64,000 bases of DNA from Paulinella micropora (GCA_009731375.1 BJOX01000003.1:210825-274824), one strand, 5' to 3'; shown: positions 29,086-40,340, counted from the stretch's first letter. Notes: generated from the letters alone by a model not told the origin. Made by a program: numbers and translations.

Positions 29086-31966
29086 AACTTAGCAGAGCGG
29101 ACAAACCTTTATTATACGAATGCGAGATTTGACACACGGCTCACAGCTAAAACAACCGCTGACTTAAAAGAAGGCACCAATTTATATTATACCACAGCGA
29201 GAGCAAATACAGACTATAATGCTAGGCTTTTATTAAAAACGACAGCACGAGACTGACAACCAAGAGCACCACCAATTTAGCAGAGGGGACGAACCTTTAC
29301 TATACGTCAGCGAGAGCAAATACAGATTTTGACACACGGCTAGTGACTAAATCAACCACTAACTTAGCAGAAGGAACAAACTTATATTATACTAATGCTA
29401 GGTTTGATACACAATTAGCAACAAAATCAACAACCAACTTAGCAGAGGGAACTAATCTTTATTATACCACAGCCAGAGATAATTCAAATTTTGATACACG
29501 GCTCGCCACTAAATCAACTACTAACTTAGCGAGGGAACGAACCTTTACTATACTACAGCCAGAGCAAATACGGATTTTGATACGAGACTGGCGACCAAGG
29601 GCACCACTAATTTAGCAGAGGGCACTAATTTATATTACACCAATGCGAGATTTGATACACAATTAGTGACAAAGAGCACCACCAATTTAGCAGAGGGAAC
29701 AAATCTATATTACACCACCGCGAGGGCTAATACAGACTTTGACACACGGATAGCTACTAAATCAATACATGCTTTGAGTGATGTAATAATAACAACACCC
29801 GCAAACGGCCAATTACTAACATACAATTGAACAAACTGGGTGAATTCCACAGGGTCATGGGCTTTCCTTGCTTTAACGGGTGGGACGATGTCAGGCGATA
29901 TTAAACTGGGTGCTTCGGCTTTTGTTATGTACTCAGGCCCGCAGACTATGACAACCAATTCTTCACCTTCTCCATTCGTCGCTTCTGCTTCTACTGAATA
30001 CGATGCAGCATACCTGGCTTTTAATACCAACCAGAACGATTATTGGTCAAGCAACTTTCACTACAACGATGCGACAGGAGTTTATCAAAGAATCCCGTCA
30101 AACATGAATACATTTTCAGGAACAGCATGTACGGGCGAACACATAAAATAGATTTAGGAGCCATATACAGAATAAAAAAAATACTATGTCAGGTCTTCGT
30201 CTGCTAATTACATTGAAATGACACCGAGCATTTGGTATGTGGTAGTGAGCACTGACAACATTACATACACATTATGGGACAGCAGGAGTGGCGAGGCTTG
30301 GGCTTCACAAACAACTAAAACATATACACCCGCTTCAAATGTTTCTGCTAGATGTATCATATTCGTCGCGAACAAAGCAGGAAGTGGAGGAACTTCATTT
30401 AGAAACCAAGTCCGTATCGCCAGTCTGTATTTTGATTATGAGACATTTAATTATGATATAACATTGATTAGAAATATGACGAGCGACACATTAACAACAA
30501 GCGGAGCAATAACAGCAAGCGGATTAATAACTGCTAGTGCGGGATTAACAGGAACCACATGAACGGCCAGCGGATTGATAACGGCAAATGCGGGAGTTGA
30601 TATGAAAAGCCAAAGCATAACAAACTTAGCCACTCCATCAGCTTCAACAGACGGGGCGACAAAAGGTTATGTGGACACATTAGACGGACAGAATGTGAAA
30701 TTAACAGGAGACCAAACAATAGCAGGTACAAAAGAATTTAGCGGAAAATTAGCAACTTCATTAGGCATTCAGTGTATAGTAGGTAGGAATTCAAAAGGCA
30801 CAGGAGCAACAGGTGGTTTAGAATTATATGGAACCAGTGGCAATACGGATGGCCCGCACATACAAGCATTTGTAAATACATCTGTGTATCCTGTATTTCA
30901 ACAATTAAACTGGGGGCAAGACAATATTGCTTTAAGTTTTGATTCTTATTATGACGGGGCGAACTGGAAATCAAGCGACACTGGCTCAAACTTTCAAATA
31001 TACAAAATGAGTGATAAACTCGCCTTTAACTACAAATCGGGAGTAGCACTGGGAGGAACTGTAGCATTTAGTGAGGCGATGAACATAAGCAATGCTGGGA
31101 ATATAACAACAACAGGAGCAATAACAGCAAGTAGTTTAATAACTGCAAATGCTGGTATTAGTTCGGCTCAAACTATTACAATGACTAAATCAGGCTCGCA
31201 GATTTACTTTTCGGACGGCACGACAGCCACGTGCGGAATAAGGTGGTCTGACGATAACCACTGCGTGTTTTGTCAAAGAAATGCCAATGTTATGTACATC
31301 AAAGTATGGCGACATATACTTTCAAACAACAGGTTCTACTTCGCGAGCACATGTGAATATAAGTGGTTTTTATGTTCCTTCGTCTGGTTCTTCAACTTCG
31401 GTTCAAATAGGAACAAGAACAGGATTTCCTAATGAACCTATGATTTCACTGAGGTCTGCCAATGTTGCTAATAACCGCGGTTTCTTTGGTTTTAGTGGTG
31501 CAAATATATATGCTTGGAGCACCACAAATTCATATGGAGAGCCTTCGGGAAATTACAATTATATACCATCAAACGGTGCTTGGACATACTCATCAGACAG
31601 GAGATTGAAAACAGATATTAAGACATTAGAATGTGGTGAATGTTGTGAAAAATTAATGAAAATAAATTGTTGTTCATATTATTTGAAATCAGACGAAAAG
31701 AAAGAAAGTAAGATTGTAGTTTTATTGCCGATGACGTAAAAAAAATATTTCCAGAGTTTGTTTCAAATTCAGGTATGAAAATAGGAGAAGATGAAAACCT
31801 TGAAGGCATAACATATACAAGTTTTATACCAATATTGGTCAGTGCTTTTCAACACGTGGCGGAAAAGGTAGTTAATTTAGAAAAAGAAAATAAAATTCTG
31901 AATATATTACAAGACCAAGCAAACCAATTAGCAGAAATCCGAGCGGAAGTATTTGGCGTTTCATAA
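29086..31966 (+). pseudogene. Trimeric fibre protein with long NLYYT shaft and S74 end, element 2, broken
   Basis: The 5' part is cut by microsatellites. From 29086 there are eight shaft repeats of 25-29 residues, alternating two types (LAEGTNLYYTNARFDT and LAEGTNLYYTTARANT), to about 29790. Then come phage-fibre-like segments (GGTMSGDIKLG, KLTGDQTIAGTKEF, GLELYGT) and the S74 chaperone domain with SDRRLKTDIKTLE near 31597, followed by CCEKLMKINCCSYY and an end at 31966. Stops and frame changes occur near 29255, 29540, 29828, 30150, 30560, 31300 and 31715. Element 1 has only two shaft repeats. It probably projects from the capsid vertices and binds cells, by analogy with phage fibres. Confidence 0.8.
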
Positions 31967-31976
31967 AACACCTAAC

Positions 31977-31998
31977 TGATTATCGCAAGCGATAATCA
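31977..31998 (+). terminator. Perfect 10-bp-arm hairpin after the fibre stop, element 2
   Basis: TGATTATCGC, AA, GCGATAATCA, starting 11 bases after the fibre stop. Its position fits a transcript 3'-end signal. The sequence differs from the hairpins in element 1. Confidence 0.55.
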
Positions 31999-32030
31999 AC
32001 GTATTTTCAAATTTCAAACAATAATTCAAC

Positions 32031-32172
32031 TAGACTTCACAGACCGCCACCTATTATAGAAATTGATGGCGACCTCACACCAGAACTGAAAAATCGTGTG
32101 CTCGATGTTTCGCTGAAAAATGAGGGAAAAAAATTGACCACGAATACGATGACAACTGGGACTGCTGTATGA
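32031..32172 (+). pseudogene. Small Pro-containing protein after the fibre, element 2
   Basis: Contains RLHRPPPI, LTPELKNRVLDVSLKN, then a frame change in an A-run near 32130. Homologous to 12480-12640 in element 1. The end abuts the ATG of the membrane-protein gene (32169). Function unknown. Confidence 0.45.
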
Positions 32173-32363
32173 TTAAACGAAAAACCGACAGCACACTTAT
32201 TAAATACTTATTTCAGATGGGTATCATTATCGCCATTATAACCCTTTGTATCGTGAGGCTGTCTGAAAAGAACTTACCGTGCGAGGTAGCCAACACTTAT
32301 GTCGGAATTTCGACCTTACTCATCGGCATTTGCCTTCCATCACCTTCTTCAAGTAAGAAGTGA
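32169..32363 (+). CDS. Small membrane protein, element 2
   Basis: A 64-residue open protein with a basic start (MIKRKTDSTLIKYLF), a hydrophobic segment (MGIIIAIITLCIV), the short polar loop RLSEKNLPCE, a second hydrophobic segment (TYVGISTLLIGICL) and an SSSKK tail. Its 3' end overlaps the convergent secreted Cys-rich gene by 15 bases, exactly as in element 1. Probably a two-helix membrane protein; role unknown. Confidence 0.6.
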   Translation: MIKRKTDSTLIKYLFQMGIIIAIITLCIVRLSEKNLPCEVANTYVGISTLLIGICLPSPSSSKK

Positions 32364-32609
32364 ACATTCATATACTTGAGTTTTATACCACGAAGCATCA
32401 TTTGAACATATTAAAGGAATAGCTTCATCAAAACTAACACACCAATCACTCATTGGCTTATACACACATTTAAATTTAGTTTCTATTCCTTGCTTTATAC
32501 AATAAACACAACTCTCATTCTTTTTTTTGCTATACCTTGAGTAAAAGTTGCAGGCGGTCTGCGAAAATATTTTTGTTATTAAAAAGTTTATCATCAGTAA
32601 TATAATCAT
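32349..32609 (-). CDS. Secreted/ER-targeted Cys-rich small protein, element 2
   Basis: An 86-residue intact protein with a hydrophobic leader (MIILLMINFLITKIF) and seven Cys in the same spacing as 12049-12303, including NESCVYCI, KFKCVYKPMSDWCVSFDEA and PLICSND. About three quarters of residues after the leader are identical between elements, more than for the capsid proteins. Its start codon overlaps that of the divergent gene at 32608 (shared CATG). The conserved, unbroken state in two decayed elements is notable. No family identified. Confidence 0.65.
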   Translation of the reverse strand: MIILLMINFLITKIFSQTACNFYSRYSKKKNESCVYCIKQGIETKFKCVYKPMSDWCVSFDEAIPLICSNDASWYKTQVYECSLLT

Positions 32610-32943
32610 GGCTTCTGAATATAAATATCAGCGGATTATTTTTCTGAGTAATGATTTTGTGGGAAGCAAAACATTTAATATAAATATTCATATGTCATTT
32701 ACACCAACCAGAATGAATGTAAAATTTATCCACTATATAAACGACAAAACAGAGACAAAAACCAGAATTCTTTATATGGACAAAATTGGAATTATCGGAA
32801 CATTCTCCGATGGAAATATAGCAAATATTTCAAACCTCAGTTATAAGTTGGGAGTCCTTGAAACTGATAGCGGAAATATTGACACAGGAAATTTAGCCGG
32901 CCAATTGTTGTGTGTTTGGATTTTCTCGCTTAGAATATACACT
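32608..32943 (+). CDS. Conserved protein upstream of the ATPase, element 2, reading into the ATPase
   Basis: Starts MASEYKYQRIIFLSNDF and contains FTPTRMNVKFIHYIN, ILYMDKIGIIGTFSD and NISNLSY, matching 11668-12026 of element 1. The expected stop before the ATPase is missing, so the frame runs straight into the ATPase start (32944). This is probably a decay product rather than a designed fusion because the ATPase itself is broken. Function unknown; packaging partner or minor virion protein is a guess. Confidence 0.6.
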
Positions 32944-33757
32944 ATGCTGAAAATCAATAATGTCAAGGTGAAGCCAGTAAACCAAGAGGGTGATGGAAAC
33001 AAAAAAGCCAAGGGTTATAAATTATTTAATGAGCCGTATGCCAATATATTTCTGCTTGCCCGTAAGAAGAGCGGGAAAACGACAGCACTCTTTGAAATAC
33101 TGAAACGGACAACAGACAGAAAAACCCGTATTGTCATTATTGCTCAACAATACACAAGGACTACATTTATAAAGCAATGGTAAAACACTTGAAGAACAGG
33201 GGAAACCCGATGGCGATCTATACTTTCTTAAATCAGATTGAGTGAATGTGATAGACTACGAACTTGACAAACTGAACAGACAGGACGAGCAACACGAAGG
33301 AGAAGTAAAACAGGACGATAAAGAACCGATGGAGAAACCACAATTTCTTTATTTCGGAACAGAAGAAAAAAAGAAAACTACCGAACCAAAAGAACGACCG
33401 AGTAAGTATATTTCGCCAAAGGTTGTTTTTCTTTTGGGCGATTTAGGAAGTGGATTAAGAGATAAGTCAGTGAGCGATTTGTTAAAAAAGAACAGACACT
33501 ATAAAAGTAAGGCGATTATGTCAAGCCAGTATTTGAACGACCTACAACCAGAAGCCATTAAGCAGTTAGATTATTTATTAATCTTTCCGGGCCAGTCTCA
33601 GGACAAAATGGAACGCGTGTACAAACACTTAGACCTATCTTTTGATTTTGATTATTTTCTTAAAAAGTATCACGAGGCTACAAAGGAACGATTTAATTTT
33701 CTGTATGTTTCAAGTGTTGATAATGAGTTTAAAAATTTTAACTTCAGATTAAAATAA
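32944..33757 (+). pseudogene. FtsK/HerA-type packaging ATPase, element 2, broken
   Basis: N-terminus MLKINNVKVKPV, Walker A region FLLARKKSGKTTALFEIL, a frame change near 33150, a stop at 33242, then ELDKLN, Walker B VVFLLGDLGSGLRD (Gly replaces the first Asp of element 1's LDD) and the SSQYLNDLQPE segment with an intact C-terminus at 33757. Same family and neighbours as 10839-11653. The loss of one Walker B acidic residue is a further sign of decay. Confidence 0.8.
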
Positions 33758-33792
33758 TTATTTGATTTTATAAATATTTTTTTCATAGTATA

Positions 33793-34119
33793 ATGGTAGT
33801 GAAAACAACTCGTGTTGAAGTCATTCCAACAATCGGCAAACGAACTATTAACTCAAGCACAAATATGGCTGGAGGTAAAAAGAAAACTGGACGGAAGAAG
33901 AAGCAGGGCGGTAAGGGACAGGCTGGTGGTAAAATTAACTGGGCAAAGGTTGGTAAGACAGCATTGGCAGTTAATAAATTCCTTGGTGATAACAAGATTA
34001 TTTCAAAGACTGCGAATGCCCTTGGCGATGTCGGGGTTCCATATGCGTCTCGTATCGGGTCTACTGCTGCAAAACTTGGTTATGGTAAGCAGAGCGGACG
34101 AGGGGCACTCAAATTCTAA
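33793..34119 (+). CDS. Small basic virion-type protein, element 2
   Basis: A 108-residue open protein. The N-half is Lys/Gly-rich (GGKKKTGRKKKQGGKG) and the C-half contains KINWAKVGKTAL, DVGVPYASR and GYGKQSGRGALKF. Homologous to 10467-10780. The ATG is preceded by an AT-rich leader (ttttataaatattttttt), similar to that before 34167. Possibly a core or internal capsid protein; inferred only from charge, size and location. Confidence 0.6.
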   Translation: MVVKTTRVEVIPTIGKRTINSSTNMAGGKKKTGRKKKQGGKGQAGGKINWAKVGKTALAVNKFLGDNKIISKTANALGDVGVPYASRIGSTAAKLGYGKQSGRGALKF

Positions 34120-34166
34120 ATGATATTTTGTTTGAAATTATGCGGAAATATTTTTTTATTAATATA

Positions 34167-35384
34167 ATGGGGACCGCTAAGACTAAGAATGCGAAAAGGG
34201 CAAAAGTCCGTCCACCGCGGGTTTATAGAAATAAAAGCGGGAGGCCATATATTATCCAGAAGGGTAAAAAATATTATCTTAATTTCGGTAAGAAAACAAA
34301 TGATATGAGCACATTACAAATAGTTAAACTTTTTATGAAATACTTAAGCAGACCAAAAGCAAAGAAAAAAGCAAAGAAGGAAGACTTAAGAAAAGTCCAG
34401 AGCCTGTCAGAAATTGAACAGAATACAAGAACAGTAATTCAAGACCACTTAGATAAACTCAGAAAGGAAAAGTATGAGGGTATTGAGGCTATAGAGTAAA
34501 AAGATAAGATAGCAAGGGATGAATCAGAAGAGGAGAAGAAAAGGCTAGAAAGAAAAATCCAAGCAGATACTAAGGAACTAAATGAAATAATGAATAGGGA
34601 ACATAAAAGACAACTGGCGGAGATTAATGAAAGACAAGAACAAAAAGACAGAGAAATAAGAAGGGAGCAAAAACTCATAGAGGATTTACAATTCGAGCAA
34701 CAAAGGAACCAAAGATTGGCTATTATGCCTCAGCAACCCCAGCAATATCTCGGTTATCAGGCACAGCAAGTTGAGGCACCACCACTAGGAGGCCCGCCAC
34801 AAGCACCACTATTAGGAGGTCCACCTCCTGCACCACCACTTCCAACATTCATTCCGACAAAAGAAGCAAAAGAAGAAGAACCAGACAAGCCTGACCACGA
34901 ACTAGAAACAGACATAAAACTTTTGAAAAGTGCTAATTTTACTGATGAAGAGATTAAACCAATCAGTAAAAGTATGATACAAAAAACAGCCGATGGAATT
35001 AGAATATTTCTAAATCAAAAAGTAAAATGGTCGGATATGAAGAAAGCACTGGCACAAGCAGAAAAATCTGATGAAGCAAAGTCAGATGCTGTTAATGATT
35101 TAGGTTCGACAATAAAAATGACTAATGGTTTATCAAAAAAGTATTTACCAGAAATAAAAATCGTTGATTTATCACGAGCCTTAAAAAGGAAACTTGAAAT
35201 GGATGGACATACTAAACTAAATCATAGAGAAAATAGCAAATGGATTATGGCAATGGTAAAAAAGTTTAATATTAAAGTAGGAACCGATGAGAAACAAATA
35301 AAAAAGAAAATAGCAGATTTGCTAAGTATGATGCGTATATGGGGAGCCAACGAAGGGAAGGTAGGAAATTACACCATACACTAG
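34167..35384 (+). pseudogene. Basic/coiled-coil/Pro-rich structural protein, element 2, one in-frame stop
   Basis: Starts MGTAKTKNAKRAKVRPPRVY, with GRPYIIQKGKKYYLNFGKK, then a charged helix. A single in-frame TAA (34497-34499) interrupts it. It continues in the same frame as a coiled coil (MNREHKRQLAEINERQEQ), a Pro/Gly linker (PPLGGPPQAP) and a C-terminal helical domain to 35384. It has the same architecture as 9140-10352. No family is recognised. The ATG at 34167 was chosen because it follows the AT-rich leader and matches the start in element 1. Confidence 0.6.
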
Positions 35385-35457
35385 AGGAAATGATAGCAAA
35401 AGTTTTTTCAATCGCTACAATAAAAAATATTTAGCCAGAAAGGATTGGACACATTCA

Positions 35458-36318
35458 ATGAACAAAAATGATTTTGTAAATACTCTAACAAAAAAAATGT
35501 ATTATGATACAAATGTTGATAAACAGGTTTCAAATGATTTGAATTTTGATGAATACCCCCTTGGGGTACGTCAACGTCCCTTCGGGACTAGTGAGGGGCT
35601 ACAACAACCACAACCAGAGCCACAGCCAGAGCCACAGCAACCACAACCAGAGCCACAGCCAGAGCCACAGCAAGAGGAGCCACAGCCGGACTCCAACGAA
35701 GTTGAAGATGCGTTCTTCGGACAGCAACAGGAGGGAGAGGGTCGGGGGCTAATGACTAATGAAATAGATGACATAATGAAAAAATATGGATGGTATTTGG
35801 GAACAATTGCTAGTGATGAAATCTACAAATTAAATCCAGAAAAAAGAAAGCAATACGGATTTATTATGAATACCGACCCTAGCAACGAAAAAGGACAGCA
35901 CTGGATGGCAGTATGGATAAGTCTAGACAAAGACAGGTCAGTGGAAGTGTATGACCCATTAGCACTTTACGAACCAACGGAAGACTTTCAACAACAAATG
36001 AAACAACTAGTAAATAAAAGTAATCCAGATAGTTATTTATTAATGAAGGTTAATCAAGTAAAAGAGCAGAGTGATACTTCACACACATGTGGATGGTTTG
36101 CTATGCGTTTTTTGATGGAGCGGGCGAAAGGAGTGCGATTTAAATTCGCCAGTGGCTATACAGACTTAAAAGAAGAAGAAGCGGAAAAATTAAAAGCACA
36201 GAATGGGTATGGTTTTGACACCTTTTTGCAAAAAATATTTATCTTTAATAATATACAATGGATTACAAAGGGGGTAGGTCAAGTAGTATCTATTACACAA
36301 ATAGCAAAAATAGGATAA
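35458..36318 (+). CDS. Adenain/Ulp1-like cysteine protease, element 2
   Basis: Open protein with a helical start (MNKNDFVNTLTKKMYYD), a Pro-Gln-Glu repeat linker (PQPEPQPEPQ) and the catalytic domain: His in GQHWMAVW, Asp in EVYDPL, Gln in KEQSDTS and Cys in HTCGW. Homologous to 8269-9066. Past the conserved end GYGFDT the frame lacks the expected stop and runs about 40 codons into the next gene, suggesting a small indel near 36225. Virion maturation is the expected role. Confidence 0.8.
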   Translation: MNKNDFVNTLTKKMYYDTNVDKQVSNDLNFDEYPLGVRQRPFGTSEGLQQPQPEPQPEPQQPQPEPQPEPQQEEPQPDSNEVEDAFFGQQQEGEGRGLMTNEIDDIMKKYGWYLGTIASDEIYKLNPEKRKQYGFIMNTDPSNEKGQHWMAVWISLDKDRSVEVYDPLALYEPTEDFQQQMKQLVNKSNPDSYLLMKVNQVKEQSDTSHTCGWFAMRFLMERAKGVRFKFASGYTDLKEEEAEKLKAQNGYGFDTFLQKIFIFNNIQWITKGVGQVVSITQIAKIG

Positions 36319-37067
36319 CTGGCACAGACAGCGACTTTACACACTAAGTCAATATGAAGGGACTAGACAATCCCACACATTGTAAAATTCTTCATATCTA
36401 TGTGCCGAAGTCGTATTACTCTGTGGCTTCACCATATAATACTTTTACATTATCCGAAGACGGATATGAGGCTTTAATTACGATACTAGGGCAACTACAC
36501 AATGAACAACTTAAAAAATAAACTGGCAGAGGTGCTAACCGCAGACAGCCCAAATAATTATACTTATGTGATATCCAGTAATAATACCAATATAGACTCA
36601 GAAGATGGCAAATTAACATTCAGTGTGTCAAAAAATAAAGGAATTCAACCGCTGTTTATATTTGATAGTGATACCCGTATTCACGAGGTTATGGGGTTTG
36701 ATAGAAACTCAACATATTTCTTTGCTAATGATTTTATTAAATCGCCAAATGTGATTATTTTAACTGGAGAAAAACTCTGTATCTTCAATCTGACTTAGTT
36801 GGCGAAGGAGATAATCACGTGCTACAAGAAATATATACTGCCAACGAAATTCCTTTTGGGTCTGTTATCTATGATGGAAGCGGGTCTGAGTATGGTAAAA
36901 CATTATCAGCAAGTTCAAACAATGTATTTAGATTTTACTTGACGGACGAAAACGACCAAGCAATTAATCTTAATGGTTTGGGAATAGTTCTGACTTTATT
37001 AGTTTATCGTGAAACTAATTATTTTAGTTTATTTAATTCATTTTTCAATTTACTAAAATCAAAGTGA
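36258..37067 (+). pseudogene. Candidate minor capsid (penton) protein, element 2, broken
   Basis: Starts MDYKGGRSSSIYYTNSKNR, meets an in-frame TAA near 36344, continues with HIYVPKSYYSV, changes frame near 36485 (then MNNLKNKLAEVL), changes again near 36800, and ends with YLTDENDQAINLNGLG and FFNLLKSK. Homologous to 7361-8158; both copies have independent breaks at different places. It lies between protease and MCP. Confidence 0.65.
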
Positions 37068-37148
37068 ATTAATTTTTGATTTAATTTTTTTTAATAAATA
37101 TATTTCGTGTATTAATCAACTTACACTACTTCAAAAACAAAACAAAAA

Positions 37149-38665
37149 ATGCCTGTCCAATACGGAGGAGAACTAGTCCATCAGAGTAAGGAACTGCTCA
37201 CTGGTAAGTATGAATTGAACAAACTTACCAGCCGTGAAGGGTCGGCAAATGTCACACTTACTACTGCTGGTGGTATGGAAAGCACCTTTGAAATTCCTAC
37301 CCGCCCTTTGAACCTTGCGAGGTCGGTGTTGCAATTTACCTACACTCCTGATGCATCAGGTGCTGACCATTACAATCGTATTTATATGGATTGTCTGAGT
37401 ATGATTAAAACTATTGAACTGCGAAGCCGAAGCGGGCAGTATTTGTGTAATCTTCAACACGTTGGCAATTACACTAAAACGGTTTGGAAACCTGAAATTA
37501 AATATGAAAAATTTATGGCCCTTGAAAACCACGGGGCTTATGATGACGACAAGAAAACAGGTAATTCTGGTGCTATGCTTGAAACATGCAATGCTGGAAA
37601 GATTGTCGTCGGAAGTAGAGCAGAAAGGCTAGCAATCACCGCTAGAGCAGACTCAGATCATGTTAGGGATGCTATTCAAGCATACTACAAAGTGCCAAGT
37701 GTAAATGCTCGTCGCCACAATGATACCGCTCTCGCTGATAGCACTGCTGGAACCTATAGCCTTGTTGATGTTGAATATGAGGAGGCTAAGTATTTCGAAG
37801 GCGGGACTGATAACTCCGCTACTCCTGCTATTATTGCTAAGTTTCCTTTGGGTATGCTGTTTGGAACTATTTTTGAATCGGATAAGACTATTGGTTTTAA
37901 TGAAATTTTGGATTTGAGAATTGTGTGGGAGAGCACTATGCGAACTTCATTCTACGGCACTGACGAAAGTTCTATTTCCACTGGTGCGACGGCTACCGCT
38001 GTTGGCGCTAGTGTTTCAAACTTGAATTTGTTTCTTGCAGTTGAAACTGACCCAAATGTTATTATGGGGGTTCAACAAAAGATTGCTGGTGAAGGCTTTC
38101 CATTTAAGATTGAATATCCTATTGCTTGGAAGCAGAACCTTTCATCGGCAAGCCAAAATTTCGTAGTAAAAATGAGCCGCTCGCAGGGTGAAAGAATTCG
38201 CCGTATCTATACATCCGCCTTTCACAACACTGAGAGTGCTAATACTTCTTTTGATAATAGCAGCTTACCTGCTGGTTATGCGGCGGGGCCTCCAGTCGTA
38301 AAGGCTCAGGGCTCTAAAATTCAGACATATTATTATTACACAACCCTTGACGGAAGTCGTATTCAACAATTTGACATTAACACTTCAAATAATGAAGACT
38401 ATATGCTTCTCAAAGATAAGTTGAAGGGTAGTCATTTTGAATTCGAATGTGTCATTACAACTGGTTTCACGTGGATACATGGGATAACAACCGCCCGCTG
38501 TGCGATAAGGATACCGACGGGTATGAGGTGAGTGGTCTGAGCCTAGACACCGAGAGACGATATGAATTTGTCAGTACTACTGCGGGTGCTAGTCTTAACC
38601 ATTACACTTTCGCCATTCTTCAACGAAGCGTGCTTGTTAAGGGAATTGAAATTTTGATGAGTTAA
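37149..38665 (+). pseudogene. Major capsid protein, element 2, one late frameshift
   Basis: Starts MPVQYGGELVHQ with ELNKLTSREGS, TAGGMES, RPLNLARSVL, YLCNLQHVGNY and LFLAVETDPNV. The frame changes near 38445, after which VSGLSLDTERRYEF and HYTFAIL complete the C-terminus at 38665. Homologous to 5741-7297. It is open for 460 codons before the shift, which may therefore be recent or an assembly error. Forms the icosahedral shell. Confidence 0.8.
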
Positions 38666-38730
38666 AAAAGAATAATAAAATAAAAAAGAAAATTATTTTT
38701 TGTTTCATATAAACACAATTCAAAATATCA

Positions 38731-39040
38731 ATGACGACCCACCAGAGAAATTTAATCGCACAAAATCCTGACGAAAAGATTGTAAATGTCAAAGTCGGAT
38801 ATGATGGACACATTGAAACTAATCATATGAAGACCGCTTTTGGTGAAACCCTAACCAGTTCCTTAACACCAGTATTACAGGAAATCTTTCCATATACCAT
38901 TAATACACGGATATGGACAAAAACAGAAACAAAGGCGACCGTTTCATTTAATAATAATATGGCGGTATTAAAAACAACTGCTAGTGCTACCGCTGATGCC
39001 ATTATGGTAAGCAAAAGAAAAATAAAAGTTATCATCCGAG
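38731..39040 (+). pseudogene. Beta-rich virion protein, element 2, truncated by an insertion
   Basis: Starts MTTHQRNLIAQNPDEK and matches the first third of 4737-5600 (QEIFPYTINTRIW conserved) up to SKRKIK near 39030. There the sequence changes abruptly to GC-rich DNA. The remaining 180 residues of the family are missing. It lies directly after MCP, as in element 1. Confidence 0.7.
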
Positions 39041-39435
39041 GGGAGGTCCAACAGCGTGACCAACTGTTGGCAGGGACCATCTCTTAGGATTGTCCTGCTT
39101 CGCAAAACCTGATTGACAGTCTCGCTGGGCTGTCATGGCGGGGTCAGGATCTCAAACTCATCCAAGAGGATGTGTTCGTCCTCCGCCCGTGTCGGCACGG
39201 CCGGCCACTGTTGACCAGCTGCCATACGGGTGAAAAGGGCATCCGTGGATATGTTGGTCTGCATGATAAGGGCAGTGCCAAGCAGAATATCCGCTCCCGG
39301 GGGAACATGCTGGGAGGTATAAAGGTAAATCTCATCCCAGCCTCTTGTAGGGAGGACTTGGATGTAGAGACGTATGCCTCTCACCATAGTTATGATCCCT
39401 CCCCATTTTAAGTATCAGGAATAAAGCACTATTCG
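39035..39435. other. GC-rich foreign insert with an open frame on the minus strand
   Basis: About 400 bases of much higher GC than the flanks replace the end of the virion gene. On the minus strand an open frame from about 39415 to 39133 reads like real protein (LKWGGIITMVRGIRLYIQ, GWDEIYLYTSQHVPPGADIL) but is not recognised. On the plus strand 39172-39411 is also open. No terminal repeats or target duplication are obvious. Confidence 0.5.
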
Positions 39436-39439
39436 ATAA

Positions 39440-39791
39440 TAGCCTAACCAACTATTCCAATGTCTTTCTTTCTTTGATAAGTATTACAAATGAAGATACT
39501 AAGGCTAATGTCGTCAGAATGGTATTGAACGGAACACTGACAGGGGCGGGTTTTGCTGATGTTGATGCCAAAACTTCAATTGTAGATACAGACACAAAAG
39601 CAACTGCTATCGCAAACGGAACAACAATTTTTAAGATTTATGTTAATGCTGGCTCTACTCAGCAGATTAATCTCAGAACTTATGATATCCAATTAACCCC
39701 AAATGAAGTATTGACATTCACACAGAAGTCAGTTTCTGCTGGTGGTGGCAGTAATATTAATGTTATTGCTAACTTTATAGAGGATCAATAA
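39440..39791 (+). pseudogene. Small conserved virion-block protein, element 2
   Basis: Matches 4378-4740 of element 1 from NYSNVFLSLIS through LRTYDIQLTPNE to VIANFIEDQ. No in-frame ATG is present at the expected position; the first in-frame Met is internal. The start was probably lost with the neighbouring insertion. Function unknown. Confidence 0.55.
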
Positions 39792-39817
39792 AGCAAAAAA
39801 GAATGAGTGATTGATCT

Positions 39818-40308
39818 TCATTTTTTGGGTATCTTTTTTTTTACACGAGTGGCTTCGCCACGTTGTGATGCTTTGCTCACATTACCTTTTACAACACGAA
39901 TAACATCGCTCGCATTCTTTGCTATACATCCTTCGTCTGTAGCATTCGCTGTACCACCTACGGCGGTAGCATTTGCTATCTCTGCAACATTCATTTTAAT
40001 CTCCGTAATTCCAGTCTCTTTCAAATCAGTTGCCTTAAAAGGTGTGCTTGGTTCGTGCTGTCCGAAGGACGCATGCTGACCGAAGGTCGCATCTTCAACT
40101 ACGTTGGAGTCTTCAACTTCGTTGGAGTCATCAATTATTTTTTCTAATTCAATAACCACTTTAACGTTATCTTCCCTCGGCTTGTATTGCTCGTAGAAAG
40201 AAACAATGTCAGGTTTAGTCCATTCAATCGTGGGCTTTTTATTTCGCTGTCAATGTTCCATTTTTCAATTTCATTTAAGTAGTCCTGTTTAGTGTTCAGG
40301 TCAGTCAT
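39818..40308 (-). pseudogene. Unknown acidic/Ala-rich protein, one frameshift, element 2
   Basis: An ATG at 40308 begins MTDLNTKQDYLNEIEKWN. After a frame change near 40240 it continues with IVSFYEQYKPRED, then VEDSNVVEDATFGQH, which contains short imperfect repeats, and an Ala/Thr-rich Lys-ending tail (RVKKKIPKK) at 39818. No counterpart in element 1 was found. It is co-directional with the GKYKGK gene and PolB, so probably in the early/replication group. Not recognised. Confidence 0.45.
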
Positions 40309-40340
40309 TGATATATATATAAAGTAAATATTAATTTTTA

